Assembly: GCA_030998015.1 (NCBI GenBank)
Contig: JARWMV010000238.1
Coordinates: 1 to 64,000 of the forward strand
Source: Ceratorhiza oryzae-sativae
Lineage: Eukaryota > Basidiomycota > Agaricomycetes > Cantharellales > Ceratobasidiaceae
DNA: 64,000 nt
Reading direction: 5' to 3'
In this document: positions 34,701 through 47,849 of the stretch, piece by piece
Layout of the letters: every line of letters starts with the position of its first letter
Position numbering within the stretch: position 1 is the stretch's first letter
Position numbers and translations under genes: made by a program
Notes under the pieces: model-generated
The model's input: only the letters and a program-made list of their open reading frames with translations
Told to the model about the DNA's origin: nothing
The model's database searches: none

Positions 34701-37700
34701 GCATGATCGGACAAATCACATCGTTCGGCCAACCGAGACACGACCGTGATCGCCTCGCGCCTCAATGACGTCGGAGCGTCCGTCCGCTCGGCGGTCCTGA
34801 GCATCACAGGCAAGACCAACGCAGGATCCACGCCGGGCGCGAGCACCACGATCGTCTGAAGCGCTTTCATCTGTGCGGGCTGTGCCTTTTCTGGGACTCG
34901 TGCTCAAAGATGTTCAGCATCGGACCGATGACTTGGGGGATGTACCGATGAAATTCGGCAGCGAACCCCCGAGCCAGGTTCTCGATGAGACCAACGATGT
35001 GCGGTTCCAGAAGAGGCGATTGACCCCACATTTCGCCGATCAGCTCGAGGATCTGAGGCAGGTAGCTTCGGGTATGCTGCCCGAGGATACCGACCAAAAG
35101 CCCGAGCTGCTGCATATGGTAGACTTGCGCTTGAGATCGTGAGGTGCGGATGACATGGAAAAACACCGGCATAACCTGTTCACACTCGATCGTCAGTTCC
35201 TCATCCTCGCAAGTTCAACGGGCGACCGGCCTGAGGTAAATATCCGAGAATCTTCAGACCCTGAGTCTTGCAGATAGACATGATAGCCTCGATCGCAGAC
35301 TGGTGGATGCTCGCAAGGCTGGGTGTTTTCAGAATATTGACGAGTGCGGAAAACACCACGCTCGAGGAATATTCCTCCTTGTTCGTGTCGGCGGCGGCGG
35401 CAGCAAGGTCGGTATGGCTCAGAATCGCCGAGTCTTGAGCTGCTTCGTCGATGTGATCGAGGTTGTGCTATCGAATGACGCTTAATTATGCTTTTCGGAT
35501 GATAGCAGGCTCGACTCACCTCATGCTTGTACGGATCCACAGCTCCAAGAATCCCCAACGCCTACAAAAAACTATATCAAGCCCCTACAAACTCCAACCT
35601 AGAAAGGGGGACCCACCCGCATAGCCTCCCTCCTCGTGTCCCGATCCTTCTCAGTCACCAACACCTTGGTAATCAACTCGACCAACTTGGGGTGCTCAGA
35701 CTCTGAATCCACTAGATACCCAGTCGACGAACATACAGCTCCCAACGTCTCGAGCGCAGCCCGCCGTTGACGAATCGCAACCGGGTCCGACAAAGTCTGA
35801 ACGACGAGTGCCATGATGTCTTTGGTAAATTCGTAAATGTGCTCGCCCCCGACAATGGCAAGAGCGCAGAGACATCGCATGATGGCGCTTCCGACTTCGA
35901 TGGTGCATTTCTCTTTGGCGCGTGGGAGGAGGATTCGGAGGATGGGGATGCAGTAGGGTGTGATGAGTGTGTCGGACGATGTGATGAGCTCGGTGAGGAG
36001 TTTGGCACTTTCTTCTTTGCGACGCCTGAAGCCGAGTGATATTAGCAATCACTCGAGAGGTCAAAAGGCTGCCACATACGAAACGGTCGAGTACTCGACT
36101 TCGTTCAACAACTGGATAACCGTCTTTCTTATTCCAGGCATGACATATGCCGGATTGAGTGCAGCCAGTCGACCAATGTGCCTCACAGCCAAATCCCTGT
36201 TCGCAAACACCTCGTCGTTGGCCGCAATGAATAAATACCGAACACAATCGCTCTGCATCATTTCAGCCCCAACACACCGCAAGCCCACACCATGAATACT
36301 CACATGCGCCAAATGCCGATCAAACCTCGCGTCCAACGCACCCAAAACCGTCCGTCGAACAGCGGCATCTACACACCAAGCCATAAACAATCCCCCTCGC
36401 CCTTGGATCACGGGCACCGCATACACGCACCTTGGTCTGCCACAGCAAGCGTCAACAACCGATCCAGCATATCCATCAAGATTCCGACTGAATAATCGCT
36501 CGTCTGGAAACACACCGGGTCGACGGCGATGAGCGTGCACGCCGTCAACGCGGCGGTTTGTCGAAGAAGGGGCTGTTCGGTGGAGAGATATGGAATGACG
36601 CATACGCGCACGACTTCGCTCAGGTTGTGCCCAGCAAAATCGGACGTGCCGAGGATGTGTATCGCGAGGGTGATGGTTTCGTGACCGTGTTTCTCGACCA
36701 TGGCTTTCACGTCGGCCGGGAGAGAGCTTCCGGTATGAGCCTCGGGCGATCCTAGAGGCTCGTATCGGCGTTCGCACAATGTCATCGTCAAGAGCTGCAA
36801 CAGTCGTTCTAGACCAAAGCCATGAATACTTGAGCTCTCGTCTGCATCGATCGAAACAGCCGACCTTTGATGTCCGGAGCCATGGCAGGCACACCATGAA
36901 TAATCGCATCCAACGCGCGTTTCAGCCCCTCGGTCAGCTTGTGCGCAAACATCGCATCCAACAACTGTTGCGCATGTCGTGCAAACAACGGTCCAAGCGC
37001 CTTGGCCAGTTTCTTGATACAATCGAATACCGGATCGACCGGCGGCGAGTTCTTCTTTCTATAGGCAAAAACGAATTCAACTCAGCCAAACAAATCATCC
37101 TTAAACCGAACCCCCGTCATCAGAGGGCAAGTAGCCGATTGATGCAGGGTGTACGTTCGCTGTCACGATATGAGGAGCAGTCCACTTACACAAATGTGGT
37201 CAGAGCCTCGTGGATGCGTTCGACTATTTTGTCCATCATGATCATAATGCCAGTCTGGAGTGCCTTGGCCAGCGCGCCGATCACCTTGAAGGCGAGACCG
37301 CGCTCGTCCGGGGTCGTGGGTTTGACGGTGACCATGAGCAAGTGGGTAATGATCCCACGCATGTGCTTGGACGTGAAGGACTCGGCATCGTAGGCTGCAA
37401 GGTCGGGAAGAATGATGATGCACATTCGACGAACCATGCCGTCTCTATGCTGTCTGAGCCGGAGGATGTTCTCGCTTGCCTCTGTAAAGGCAAGCGGGTC
37501 ATGAGTATCCAAAGGACCGGATAGAGAGATAGGCACGAAATAGCTATAACCTACCAGGATAAGAGTGCTGAAGAAGCTGTATCGCCCAATCAGTTTCATA
37601 TCCAAACAGAACCACAGTGATACGCACCATACCCCCTCGCTTGAGGAGTTCCTTGTAGGTGAACATGCCAGCGACGAGCGTGACCGAGTCTGTGGCGCGA

Positions 37701-38595
37701 AGCGAGTCGAGCGTTTCTCGGAGGAGCCGTTCAGCGATCGGGAAACTAATTTGGGTGTCACGCGTGAACAAGATGTCCAAGCAGACGGCAACAAGCTCTG
37801 CACCCGCATGCTTGACCTCCAGCTGGCGAGAAAAAAAAAATAGTGATTAGCGCGCCTCTCTTGATACAGGCGACACTCGGAAAGCAAAACTCACGCGCAT
37901 GTCACGCAATGGGACCCAAATTCGTTCCAACACGAGTTCGACGTGTTTGTAAAAATTGCCGGGGCTGTTTCTGGCGAGCTCAGTGAGGGTCATGAGGGCA
38001 GACTGGCGGAGCTTTTCGTTTTGGATGAGGGTGTTGAGGGCCATTTCGACCTCGTAGTCGATGAACCCGTCGCCGAACGCTGCTCCGCCCAGTCGAGCGA
38101 TGGTTCCGAGCGAAGCAGCGGCCTGCTGGCGAGGGAGGAGGCCCTTGACCATGCCGTAGAAGCGGTAGAGGTTGGCGGTGGTCGTGTCATTAGCCTCGGA
38201 CAGCAGAAAGGGGACAACATTGTCTGCGGAAAGTGAGTACGACGTGCAAAGGCAAGTGAGCAGGCGCACCGATGGCCACGAGTGCACCGAGACATTCCGG
38301 CTCTTGTCCCTGGGTGAGGCGAGTGATCGAGGGAATGAGGTACTCTGCCCAGAGCCTTGCATAGTCGTCTGGGTCCTCGGCGGCGGCGGCAGCGACCTAC
38401 GCACGCGTCAGCCCACGATGCAGACCATCGCTGGATTTACGCACATGTTCTGCCAGCTGCCTGCCCGCAAACGTCCTGGTCTCGGTCTCGCTGCCACGGA
38501 CATCAACACCCATCGAGGGCAACAGCGACGAGTACGTACGTGGTGCGGAGAGCGGCGAATATCTCGTTGAGTGCAGTAGGCAGGACGACGTCCAT
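28752..38595 (-). CDS. TOR1: TOR serine/threonine kinase (PI3K-related kinase)
   Basis: TOR is the catalytic subunit of TOR complexes and controls growth in response to nutrients. The many-exon gene starts at ATG 38595 ([17 protein letters not shown]) and ends at TGA 28752-28754. In order it has HEAT repeats (about 38.3-34 kb), FAT (about 33.8-31.2 kb), FRB (about 31.1-30.75 kb; [20 protein letters not shown] with the conserved Ser), the kinase domain (about 30.7-29.3 kb; [11 protein letters not shown] catalytic loop and HIDFGD), and FATC ending [15 protein letters not shown] is split by an intron (QATS/YENLC). Introns are about 50-65 bp. The total is roughly 2,300 residues, usual for TOR. 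In FRB, between QAR and RAYQTYGNV, the frame slips by one base near 30815-30817; see findings. The identification is certain; exon borders were checked only in part. Confidence 0.95.
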
Positions 38596-39472
38596 CGCGA
38601 GCGGTGCCGACGACGCGAGATGTCCTGGTCGACTCGATGTGGTCGAACGCGGGGTACCAGCGGAACCATTCCGGCGCGATCGGCCACGTTATCTAATCTA
38701 ATCGGCCTGCCACCGCCACCCGCTCGCCACAGGTGTGTGCCCGACGTTCAGCACGACAAATCGGCGTCTGCGGGCAACTCGGAGCTGCCCTGGATGTGAC
38801 GTGGCCGCTGGTTCGCTGGCGACTCCCGCCGACAGTGCGTCAGCCTTGGCCACCCCGCCGCAATACACACGTCGAGCAGGTCAGTCTCAGACGGAGCTTC
38901 GGCGATATCACGACAACTACGTGCATGATCTGCGCCGACTGAACGGGATACGGTCCGTTTTCATTTCACAAGGCCCAGCTCCAACTCCCAGCCTCGTTCT
39001 GTTTCCGTCTTCCAGCTTGTTGCAATCTGCCTGGAGCCAGCCGCCAGCCCGCCGCCGCGCGGGTGCTTGCCACATGCCCCTCGCACACTTGCCACACCTG
39101 AACCCGATCTCCAGCTCTCGCCATGCGACGACACCGCCAGCCCTTCTGAGCATCCCCCTTTATGCAAGGCCTCATTAGACCCAATGCGGCACCAGTAACC
39201 GTCCTCGACCCTACTTCCGCCATTGACAAATTCACATCCGTCCCGTTGCCGTGCGACCAACGCCTGGCCACCCGCACTACAAAAGTCCCCAGCACAACCA
39301 TGGTTCTTATCGACTACCTAAAACGACCACCGTCGCATCCTACTTAAACCTACGTCGCTGGCTCGCGTGCGGGAGGCTGATGGATTTCCGCCAGCTCTCT
39401 CTGTATTAGTTAGACTTTTTTCATTCATTTGTTATATCTGCTTCGCATTCTCGCTCTCTTGCTTTCTGCTCC
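38596..39472. promoter_or_regulatory. Divergent intergenic region, TOR / membrane protein
   Basis: About 880 bp separate the start codons of TOR (minus) and the gene at 39473 (plus). Both 5' regions and promoters must lie here. A pyrimidine-rich stretch (CTCTCTCTGTATTAG to CTTTTTTCATTC) lies just upstream of the plus-strand gene. No TATA box is obvious. Short frames in this region are not convincing. Confidence 0.5.
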
Positions 39473-41077
39473 ATGGCGCCCCAACAATACGCAGAGCCGG
39501 TCTCGAGCTCCGCTAGTTCTTCTGCCTCCCATCCCAGGTCGACCCCAACACCAAGTGCACCACCGACCACCGAGTCCGCCCTCATCACCGACATCAACAC
39601 CGTTTCTCTCGTTGTTGATCCGTCGTACACGGCAACCTCTTCAACAACAACAATCGCCTCATCAGAAACTTCCACGGCCGAGGATCCATCGAGCTCAGAT
39701 GCCGCCCCATCACTCACAGTCTCCATAGTAATCATCGTGATAGTCAGTACGTCATCTTCATTTCGTCCCCCCCCCCCCTGGCGCATACAAACTCACCTCA
39801 CCTCACAACAGTCGCCGTAATCCTGTGCCTCTCGGCGCTCTTCATACGCCTCTACCGCCGGCGCAAATCCCGTTTGACGCCAAGATCTTCACGAGAACGA
39901 CCAAACGTGCTTCGTCGTCCAGAGTCGCGGAAACGATCTCGCAGGCCATCCGACTTTTGGTCCGCTGATGCATCTAAGCCGGCTTCGGCCCTGCCCACGT
40001 CTCCGAGAACTCCCAATGAACACGCTGGTCTTTTAGGACAGGAACAGGCGATCATGCGAGAAATATCAAGAGGGTCCGTGGTGGGAGCAAGAGGGCTCAG
40101 TCCAATTAGTCTCCAGCTCCCTACGCCAACACATCGCCCACAAACACACCGCCTGGGATCCAAGCACAGACCTAGAACAACAGCAGGCGGCAGAAGAGGG
40201 ACCAGGCCCCACTCAACCGCGCATATCCCAGTCCGAAGAGTACTTTTACCCTTACGAACCGTCTGAGCATTCAGCACGAAACTCCACAAGCACCATCCAT
40301 TCGCGATCGCTCCTCAGCCCCGTGACCGCAGAGGAACCAGCCTATTCGAGCTCGAACCTAGAACAAGAACGGGACACCCGACCAAACTCTTCGGTGAACT
40401 ATACCACGTCTTCCAGCTCTTCGCGACACCAGTCCACGGAGCCTTTTGCGCTAGACAACCTCGTTCTCGGCTCCCTCGTTTCGCCTTCGCGCGCCCAGAG
40501 TCCTTCTCAGCCTTCGACGCGGTCGAGCATCGAACCTGGTCCGTCGCTGAGCACGTTTCCACTTCCCCCTACCCGCCATTCCACCATCCAATCCCCCGAA
40601 TCCGTGCTCCAGCTACCCTTGCCTTCCGAACCACAACCGCCCCGACCAGCACTCCAGTCAGACATCTCTCAAACTCTCACCAGCCTCCGTCGTTCAGGCT
40701 CCCAAGCAACCCATCACCTACGCAACACATCGAGCGCATCCACCGTCGCGAGTCGCAGACCACGACTCGACATCATCATCGACGACACGCGCCATCCACC
40801 GAGCTCATTTTCCGCCGGGTACTTTATGCATACCTCTCCCGAGACCGAGAAACCCAGACTCTCGCGAGTCGTCTCAGAGACCGCCAGCGCCGAGTCTGTG
40901 TATTCCACCACGGACGACGAACCGGTTCCGGATCCCTCGGGGTCGAGATCAAGACACGATTCGGCCTCGTCCGAGATGGACGGTGTACGATATTCGAGAG
41001 AGGACGGACGGGCGTCGCCTGCTTTGCCTGATTCTGTACGGACTTCGGTGTTGTCGTTTTTCGAGACGAGGCGATAG
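39473..41077 (+). CDS. Single-pass membrane protein with Ser/Thr-rich ectodomain
   Basis: Three exons by my reading: 39473-39746, 39812-40108 and 40170-41077. Donor GTACGT at 39747 keeps the membrane helix in frame. The N-terminal 80 residues are Ser/Thr/Pro-rich. One transmembrane helix follows (LTVSIVIIVIVIAVILCLSA, split by intron 1), then a basic stop-transfer patch (RLYRRRKSR) and a long, disordered, Ser/Pro-rich cytoplasmic tail ending VLSFFETRR. The layout resembles the Ser/Thr-rich single-pass membrane proteins common in Agaricomycetes; a signalling or wall-sensor role is possible but unproven. The third exon border is inferred from the frame change near 40.1-40.2 kb. Confidence 0.7.
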
Positions 41078-41447
41078 TGTATATGAATGTATTAGTCTCT
41101 ACGGACAATCCTTGTTTTGATTTTACCTGTTTAGTCTTGACGTGATGTCGCTCACCGGGGCACGTCGTTTCTCGGAAAAACTAAGGCTGCATGTTTGGCA
41201 GAGTCGAGTACGGTTCCAACATGGGATCTGATTACGACCGATAAAGCATAGCTGGACGTGATTTACAGGTTAGAAGGACAGATTCGTTCATGTCTGTTTC
41301 TGTTTGAATGTCATTGGAATGCTTTCTTGCATCCGGGAACTCGGCAGTAAAAGCCTAGGTTACGCCTCAGAGAGTCGGCGTTTTCATCTCTTTCGCCGGG
41401 ATGCATTTTCGCTTACCCTCTATTCCATAATGATCGAATAGATGTTC
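41078..41447. other. Intergenic, convergent gene ends
   Basis: About 370 bp between the stop of the plus-strand membrane protein gene and the stop of kinase 1. It must hold both 3' regions. I see no gene or repeat. Confidence 0.5.
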
Positions 41448-44024
41448 CTAAAGAATACCAATGAGTCCGGAAAGCTCCAATGGGTCAATTGGTGGCCTTA
41501 CCCGAAGCGCTTGGGGATGCCTCAACCGTTGTCCACAGGTCTCCTCGTGGGCCTCCAGCGGACACGCGATTCCGCCCTGACCTTTGCTATGCCATTCCGC
41601 CTCCAGAGCGTTCATCCAACTATCAACGTCCTCTGGGCTTGGGTGGCCAGACTGCAGCCGATTAGGCAGGACAGGATCGATCTCATCTCGTTGTTCTTGG
41701 CTCTTCGAGGCCGATCCGGGGGATTGTAGCGATAGGTGGGATGGTGCAGGGAGTTTTACTGAGTTTGGCGATGTCTCAAGCGACCGTCCCGAGGTTGGGC
41801 CATAATATGGTGCTTGTTGTACATATGAAACGGGATGATATGGGCAATAGGGATAGATGGCAGCATATGAAACGTGTTTGGCGTCAAATGTGGGTCAGTT
41901 GCATAAGCCTGTATCCTGATCGGACCAACCTGCTAGATCACGGCCGCTCACGACCGTCTGGTATGCGGCCTCAACCGTTGAATAAAGTGGTACTCGATGC
42001 CATTCATCTTGTGAAGATTCGAATAGTGCCATGTGTATATCGAACCGAAAGGATACCCCATCGATGTTGAAGTTGCTAAATGGGGGTGGTGGGTTGATAG
42101 GCACCTCAAGGAGAGGGGCGGGGTTCGAGACAAGATCGAAACCGTACAGCATATTTGTGTCCATACCACAACCGTACATTTTGCCTAAGACCAGAAAATC
42201 TGAATAATGTATTAGAGGCTTGCAAGGGAGATAAATTGGCTGCATCATGCTCACAACGCATGGATTCAGATGTACCACCCGCTATATCACCCTGCCTAGG
42301 ACAGGTAGCGAGGAAGGAGACACCGTATCCTTCAGATATGTGAGGATCCCAGTCGGCGTGATCATCACTGGAGAACCAAATCTCAATATGACCACAGTCG
42401 ACCAGAAAATTAGACATACACATGAAGCCACTCTTGCACCTCATCGCACGTGACCTGATTACCTTGCCCTCCGCCACGCATATAAGATATCTATCGGGAT
42501 TATAAAGTTAATATTCAAACTGCACCATGTAATAGCCAGCATTGAGCTCTGCGGCGTGCACTGGGGCGTACCGTTTCTAAAACGGCCGAGGAAGCAGGGC
42601 GGCACGTCGGGTCCTGCGCCCAAGAAGCAAGCATTACCGTCCACAGCGTATTGGCTTCATGCTCATTGAATGAAGGGAAGTACTCTGGGCGTTTGGGAAC
42701 TTCTTGTCGCATCACGACAGCATGATAGACCGCCATATCCTTTGTCTTGTCGTGAAACGGCACCTTCCCAGTAATAACTTCCTAGGTATCATAGAAGTAC
42801 TTTTGTATGGGTAGATGGTCCATTGTGAGCTTACTAGTAGTGTCTGTTTGTATTCCGCATCGCTCAATTGTTAACTGAAGTTGAATTTTTTTGACTAAAG
42901 AGTGGAATGTTCTCACCATTCCGAGAGCGTAAACGTCAGCCATTTTGCCAGGCTCGCCAGATTCCTGAAGTACCTCCGGGGCCTGGAGCATCTTCGGTTG
43001 AGTTCTGCCTTTGAACTAGCAAAGTAGACAAAATACTTACAGCCCAACGTGTAGAGTAGTTGGTCCCGCTTTTCGTTGTCGTAAAACACAAAGTACTGGT
43101 TTTTAAGAGCGTGCACCCAAAGTCCGCCAGTTTTGCAACCCCTTTGCTACATATGAGCACGTTTCCCTATAGTCAGGCTCAATTATGTGTATGCTGAACA
43201 TAATTATACGTGCAATAAACCCACACTTTTGATATCTCCATGTATCTAGGCATTTATACTCATCGTGAGGAACTAGTAGATGATACTGGGTGGAGGACTT
43301 ACTATATCATTATCGTGCAAATATGCCACGCCACGGGAGACGTCAGCACACTGGATAAACAAGGAGTTGGCTATCGCACGAATTGTAGTTAATGTTCACG
43401 ACGAACGAGTTGTCGACGATCTACGTCGGGTTTGTTCTCAATGTACTTGAGCAATGTCCCGTTTTCCATCCATGGTGAAATCATCGCCATGCGTCCCTGA
43501 AACTGTGCCAACCCGATGAGCTCAATTACGTTGTCATGTTTAAGGCGCGACCATGCATGGAGCTCACGAGCTGCATACTGTTAAATTATGATAGGATTGT
43601 TAGCCACAGTTTAGTCCATCGTAGCCTGATCAAACACCTTTAGCGCCTTGCGCCCATTTTCATCGTCGGACTGGAGATATAATCGAATAGATTTGATTGC
43701 TATGGCTCTTCCTTCCTCCAACTCCCCTCGGTATATATCTCCAGAACCCCCTCCAAAAATAGGCAAAGCACCACACCGAGCAAGATTTAGTTTATTCGTC
43801 ACTTCCGCACATCCATGTTTGACCAAAATTGAAGTAATTTCGTCAGCAGACTGGCCCAATGGTCAGCAACTTCATACAAATGCACCCAACAGATTCACCA
43901 TACCATATTTCTCGATATCATTTCAAATCTCTCGCGAGCCTCTGCATAGGAAATCAGCCAACAAACAGGCTACATCGTTAGCAATCAAAGACACACCAAC
44001 AGCATTTAATATCGTTTGCTCCAT
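41448..44024 (-). CDS. TKL-type protein kinase 1 with long C-terminal tail
   Basis: A many-exon gene. After a short leader comes SADEITSILVKHGC (about 43850) and a kinase domain. Visible are a glycine loop (GGGSGDIYRG), the lysine strand (AIAIKSIRLY), VIELIGL, the catalytic loop HGDIKS (about 43.25 kb), NVLI and KLADFGCT (about 43.12 kb), APEVLQESGEPGKMADVYALGM, and the C-lobe ITGKVPFHD and CRPASSAVLE. HGDIK and DFG residues are intact. The HGDIKS form is typical of TKL/IRAK-like kinases, which are expanded in Agaricomycetes. The tail is largely disordered, and its last exon ends IGIL at stop 41448-41450. It is a paralog of kinase 2 at 48823-58753, with matching exon borders. Start and some introns are approximate. 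Confidence 0.75.
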
Positions 44025-44103
44025 CCTTATATGTTCGGATCCTCACCCCTATTCTGATACCACTCGGGACGAGCTTGATTCAGGTCGCAGTTAGACTTGG
44101 GCA

Positions 44104-47100
44104 AGGTTGATCTATGTCAGAACCCCCACAAGCGCTTAGATTCTAATGGGAGTCGGCACGCTTCGCGTGCCGGCTCCCACGGCTTACGTAAGGAAATCGG
44201 TGCAAAAAGTGGCACACATTTCGTGCGCTCAGTTGGCGGCCTCAAAATGAGATTTATGCACCTTAAAATGAATAGAACTTGTATTACACTATGGAATGTA
44301 TATTAGTGAACAAAAATTTTAACAGATTGGCTAGGAGATCAGTCTACAAGCTACGTTTGTGGCCTGAGTACAGTGTACCGAGCTATTAAGAAGATGCTGG
44401 GATATCCTGGTGTATCTGAGTGTATTTTAAGGCCATCTCCAAGACCAGAACCCGCTTTTCAGCGACTTTCAGCTTACCAGTGCTCGGAAAGCTCTTCTCG
44501 TTGGCGAATGCCTGTCAGTATACCTTGATCTGATCGTTAAGTTCGGCTCCCTTTAGTTTCATTATCTTGCCCTGATCAAGCTTGAGTCAAATACCAGCGA
44601 TGTACGCTTCCTTTTGGAATCGCCGGTCCATGCGCTTGTCATGCGCCAGTTTGTTTTTTGCTGCCTCTTGTACTGCAGCAACGACCAATTTTGTCTTGTG
44701 TCCTTCTTCGACCTTCGAAGAATCGATTCGTCGTGCCTCTCCTCGAGTCCATGAATATTGATCATCTGTAAAGTTCGCCTCCATGTACTCTTCGGTCTTG
44801 TTTGCACGGTTTGTCATTAATGCATTGTATTTATGTAGAGTGAGGCATGGAAACCGCCTTGTCCAGACACGCCAGGTTCCAAGCGCGCCTTCGTTAACAT
44901 TGTTTGTTGGTGGCATAAATGCTAGCTCACGCTGCTCAGGGCTCATGCAAGCAAACGGTGCGTCTGTCAGGAATTCATCTGTGAAGCAGACCCATGTTTG
45001 TAGTGCACCCTGGCAGAATGAAATGAACAGATCCGTAAGGTATGGTAACTCAGATTCGTGTTGCCGGAGTGCTTGGATCACCTCAGGGTTATCCCACTCT
45101 AAGCCATCGAGTGTAGCTGTAGCAGCGAGTGCACTTGGGCTAAGCACGAGTCCAGGATCCAGAATAATTGACTTTAGGTGACTTTGAACTGTATCATGTA
45201 GCATGGAAAGATCGGCAAGGCCTTTACCAGTCACAGTTGCTGTACGAACCAGGCGCATATATGGCTTAGACACGATTTGCCCATAGAGCGATATGACAAT
45301 TAACTCTGCCAGCGTTGCAGAGCAACCCAGACCTCGAACTAGGTTACTCTCCATATGATTCAAGGCCCCAGACGACTTTTTTTGCTGACAGTGTTCCATA
45401 AAATCAATGTATGCGGCATGTAATGTGCAAAGTTCAGTTGCGGCGTCGATATATGAGCCATATCAAACATTACTAGTGTCCGGAAAGCGGCAAGAGCGAT
45501 GATGATATAATCGAAAAAAGTCGGCATGGCTGTCTTGATGACCTTTCTTGTCGTCCTTGTGATTGAATACAGCGCCAGCAAGACTGCAAAGCTTTATTGC
45601 ACCAGCCTCAGAAACTGCAATCGCTCGTTGCTCCACGGGTGATGTATCTGTTGAAATCCCGCCAAGTGCAATGGTTGCGCCGTTGTCCTTATTAAACAGG
45701 ACCAAAGGTGAGGTGAGGGTTGGGTTTTCCTTCCAAAAGGCCAACATACCAGAAGTACCACCTTTAGCCACATTCATGTCTTTATGAGCACAACATCCGC
45801 CTCGAACCACCCGAGAGTGATCAAGCTGAATATCTGGTAGGCTCTGATCAAAATCGCTACTCCCTAGTTGACTGATTATTTTTTGGTACTCGATTGCACG
45901 AAGATTTTCTTGTTCGACAAGAGATAGCTTGGCAAATATATCCGCACCACCACCAGCTAACTCAGATCTAGCTTGTATGCTCATATAGACCTGCTCAGCT
46001 TCAGCGCTCTCCAAGTTCAGTAGCGCTAGGTTACCTAAATGGTTTATCCAGGATTCTCTTTTCCATTGCTCCTGTATTTGGGCAACTTTTATTTGGTCTT
46101 TAGCATGGTCTCTGTTGGCACTGCACAGCTTCCGTGCGATGTCCAAGGCAACTAGGGGTGAAATCTTGGAAGTGAAGCACTTAGGAGCCCGCTGGGCAGT
46201 GTCACATAGGTCTTCAACTGAGGATTTTAAAGTTGAAACCTGCGTCTTGCTTGTATGGTCAGGGGTCGATTCAACTGCGAGGAGTAGCTGCTGGTGGGTT
46301 CCTCCAGTATTTGCCATTATATGCATGCTACTGAAGTTGATATTGCGCTGCAATGTTGAGTCCATGCTGGTAGTAACACCTATATATGCGCATGAGCAGC
46401 TTTCTATTAGACTCAGTATCATGAGGCATACCTTGTGCTTTCGAAAGAACGTCTGCGGCTTGTATTTTTGCACCAACACCACCTTCCAACACAAATCGGC
46501 CAACTGAGCGTGGTGAAGGTATATGTCCTATACTAACACCAAAAGCAAGCACACACATCCGGATGACCTTTGGGACCTGGACTGCAGATACACCTGACAT
46601 AGCCAGCCTGCGTGACAAGCTTCGAATTTGAGCATTGTAAGCACCAGACTTCTTGCTCTTGAAGAGAGACTTTGACTGAGTGTTTTTCGACATTTTGGCT
46701 AGCATACACCAGTAGGAATCTTCAGCTGCACGTGCTCTTTTCTTCCAGCTTGTTTTAGACTGTATATATCGCTCGGCTTTGCTCTTAATACGATTAATAT
46801 TCTCCACCTGTGTCGTGATTTGTCTACTCAACCAAAGCACAAGGGAATCGAGTTGTTTTTGAGTTTCCTTGTGTTTTTGTGCATTTAGACTTGCTTTCTT
46901 TTTCGATCTTGCCAAAGCCTTCATAACATTGCATTTTTGAGTGAACAGATGTGAGTACCGAGTGGTAAGGGTGTTGCTTCGGGCTAGTAGTTTTTTGAAG
47001 TGTTTTGAGTCTTGTCCTTGTGAACCACGAACGGTATTCCCAACCTATTGAATTTGAGTAGCATACATGGGGTACTTGAGCTAGTGATCACTCAGTTTGA

Positions 47101-47726
47101 CTTGTTTACTAACGTCTTCTGCTCCACTTATGATCTGAGCACCTTTTCCTTGTTGAAGTGCAGCTTGCTGCAATCGAGATTGCTTCCTCTGACCACGTTT
47201 GGGTGTAAAGACTGACTTAAGAAGCATCCTGTATGCATATCAAAAAATCTAGAATATCTGATCTGCTTCTATAGTGAAGGAAAGCCATAGGTGTACCAAT
47301 GACGACAGAATGAAACACATGACCAATCAGTAGAACCAAACAACAACAACCACAGATCGCGCATAATTGAGATTGAGAAACATTCATGACGCATGCTAGA
47401 TATGCGAATGTGATGCTACAAAATCTTCCGAGATACCTATAAGCGAACTTTGTTAAGGTCAATTTCTAAATGGGCGCTCTTGGTTTATGGATTCAAGGGT
47501 ACTCGACATTGCTATAATTTGATACCGCTTAGATAAATGCTTTTTGACCTTAACATTCGTCATGTAAACTCGTATATTACAATAAATCAATCCTTCAAAA
47601 GTGTCATCTTTTCCCGTCGTCGACCATTGAGAGGTCGATTTTCTGTGCCATCAATTTCCATCAAAAGTACCACGTGACGAGGGGGCACGGCACGCTTCGC
47701 GTGCCGACCCCCACTTAGATCAACCT
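44104..47726 (-). mobile_element. DNA transposon with inverted ends and hairpin palindromes
   Basis: The ends share AGGTTGATCTA (44104-44114, and reverse complemented at 47716-47726). Inside each lies a GC-rich hairpin around CGGCACGCTTCGCGTGCCG (44148-44178 and 47681-47712). The left end has about 30 bp more than the right between these two blocks. The element encodes the protein at 44587-47227. No convincing target duplication was found. The superfamily is not certain. Confidence 0.7.
44587..47227 (-). pseudogene. Transposon protein, interrupted by one in-frame TGA
   Basis: Starts at ATG 47227 (MLLKSVFTPKRGQRKQSR). A Lys/Gln-rich coiled N-terminal part follows, then GVSIGHIPSPRSVGRFVLEG, a central part with RGGCCAHKDMN, LFNKDNGATI and NHKDDKKGHQDS, and PDTSNV near 45470. 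From memory, HKDDKKG.QD and PDTSNTRYGSH are typical of a protein family repeated in Agaricomycete genomes and thought to be transposon-borne. After PDTSN-V an in-frame TGA (45463-45465) replaces the expected Arg codon; then the same frame continues open to 44587. Short introns are seen near 47.1 kb and 46.4 kb. So the copy looks inactivated by a single nonsense change. The biochemical role is unknown. Confidence 0.7.
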
Positions 47727-47849
47727 CAAGATGCAGTGTTGCTTATAGGCGCTCGCAGTCACAATAGGACAAGAGAGATACCCGTTTAGACACTCAGCCT
47801 GACACTACACTCCGCTGTCAGGGATGGAGCCGACTGCTTGAGTCTCAGC

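Noticed and set aside
38425..38460. A non-canonical GC splice donor after the second TOR exon
   Set aside because: Shifting the border by two bases gives a normal GTGCGT donor and keeps the frame into [12 protein letters not shown].
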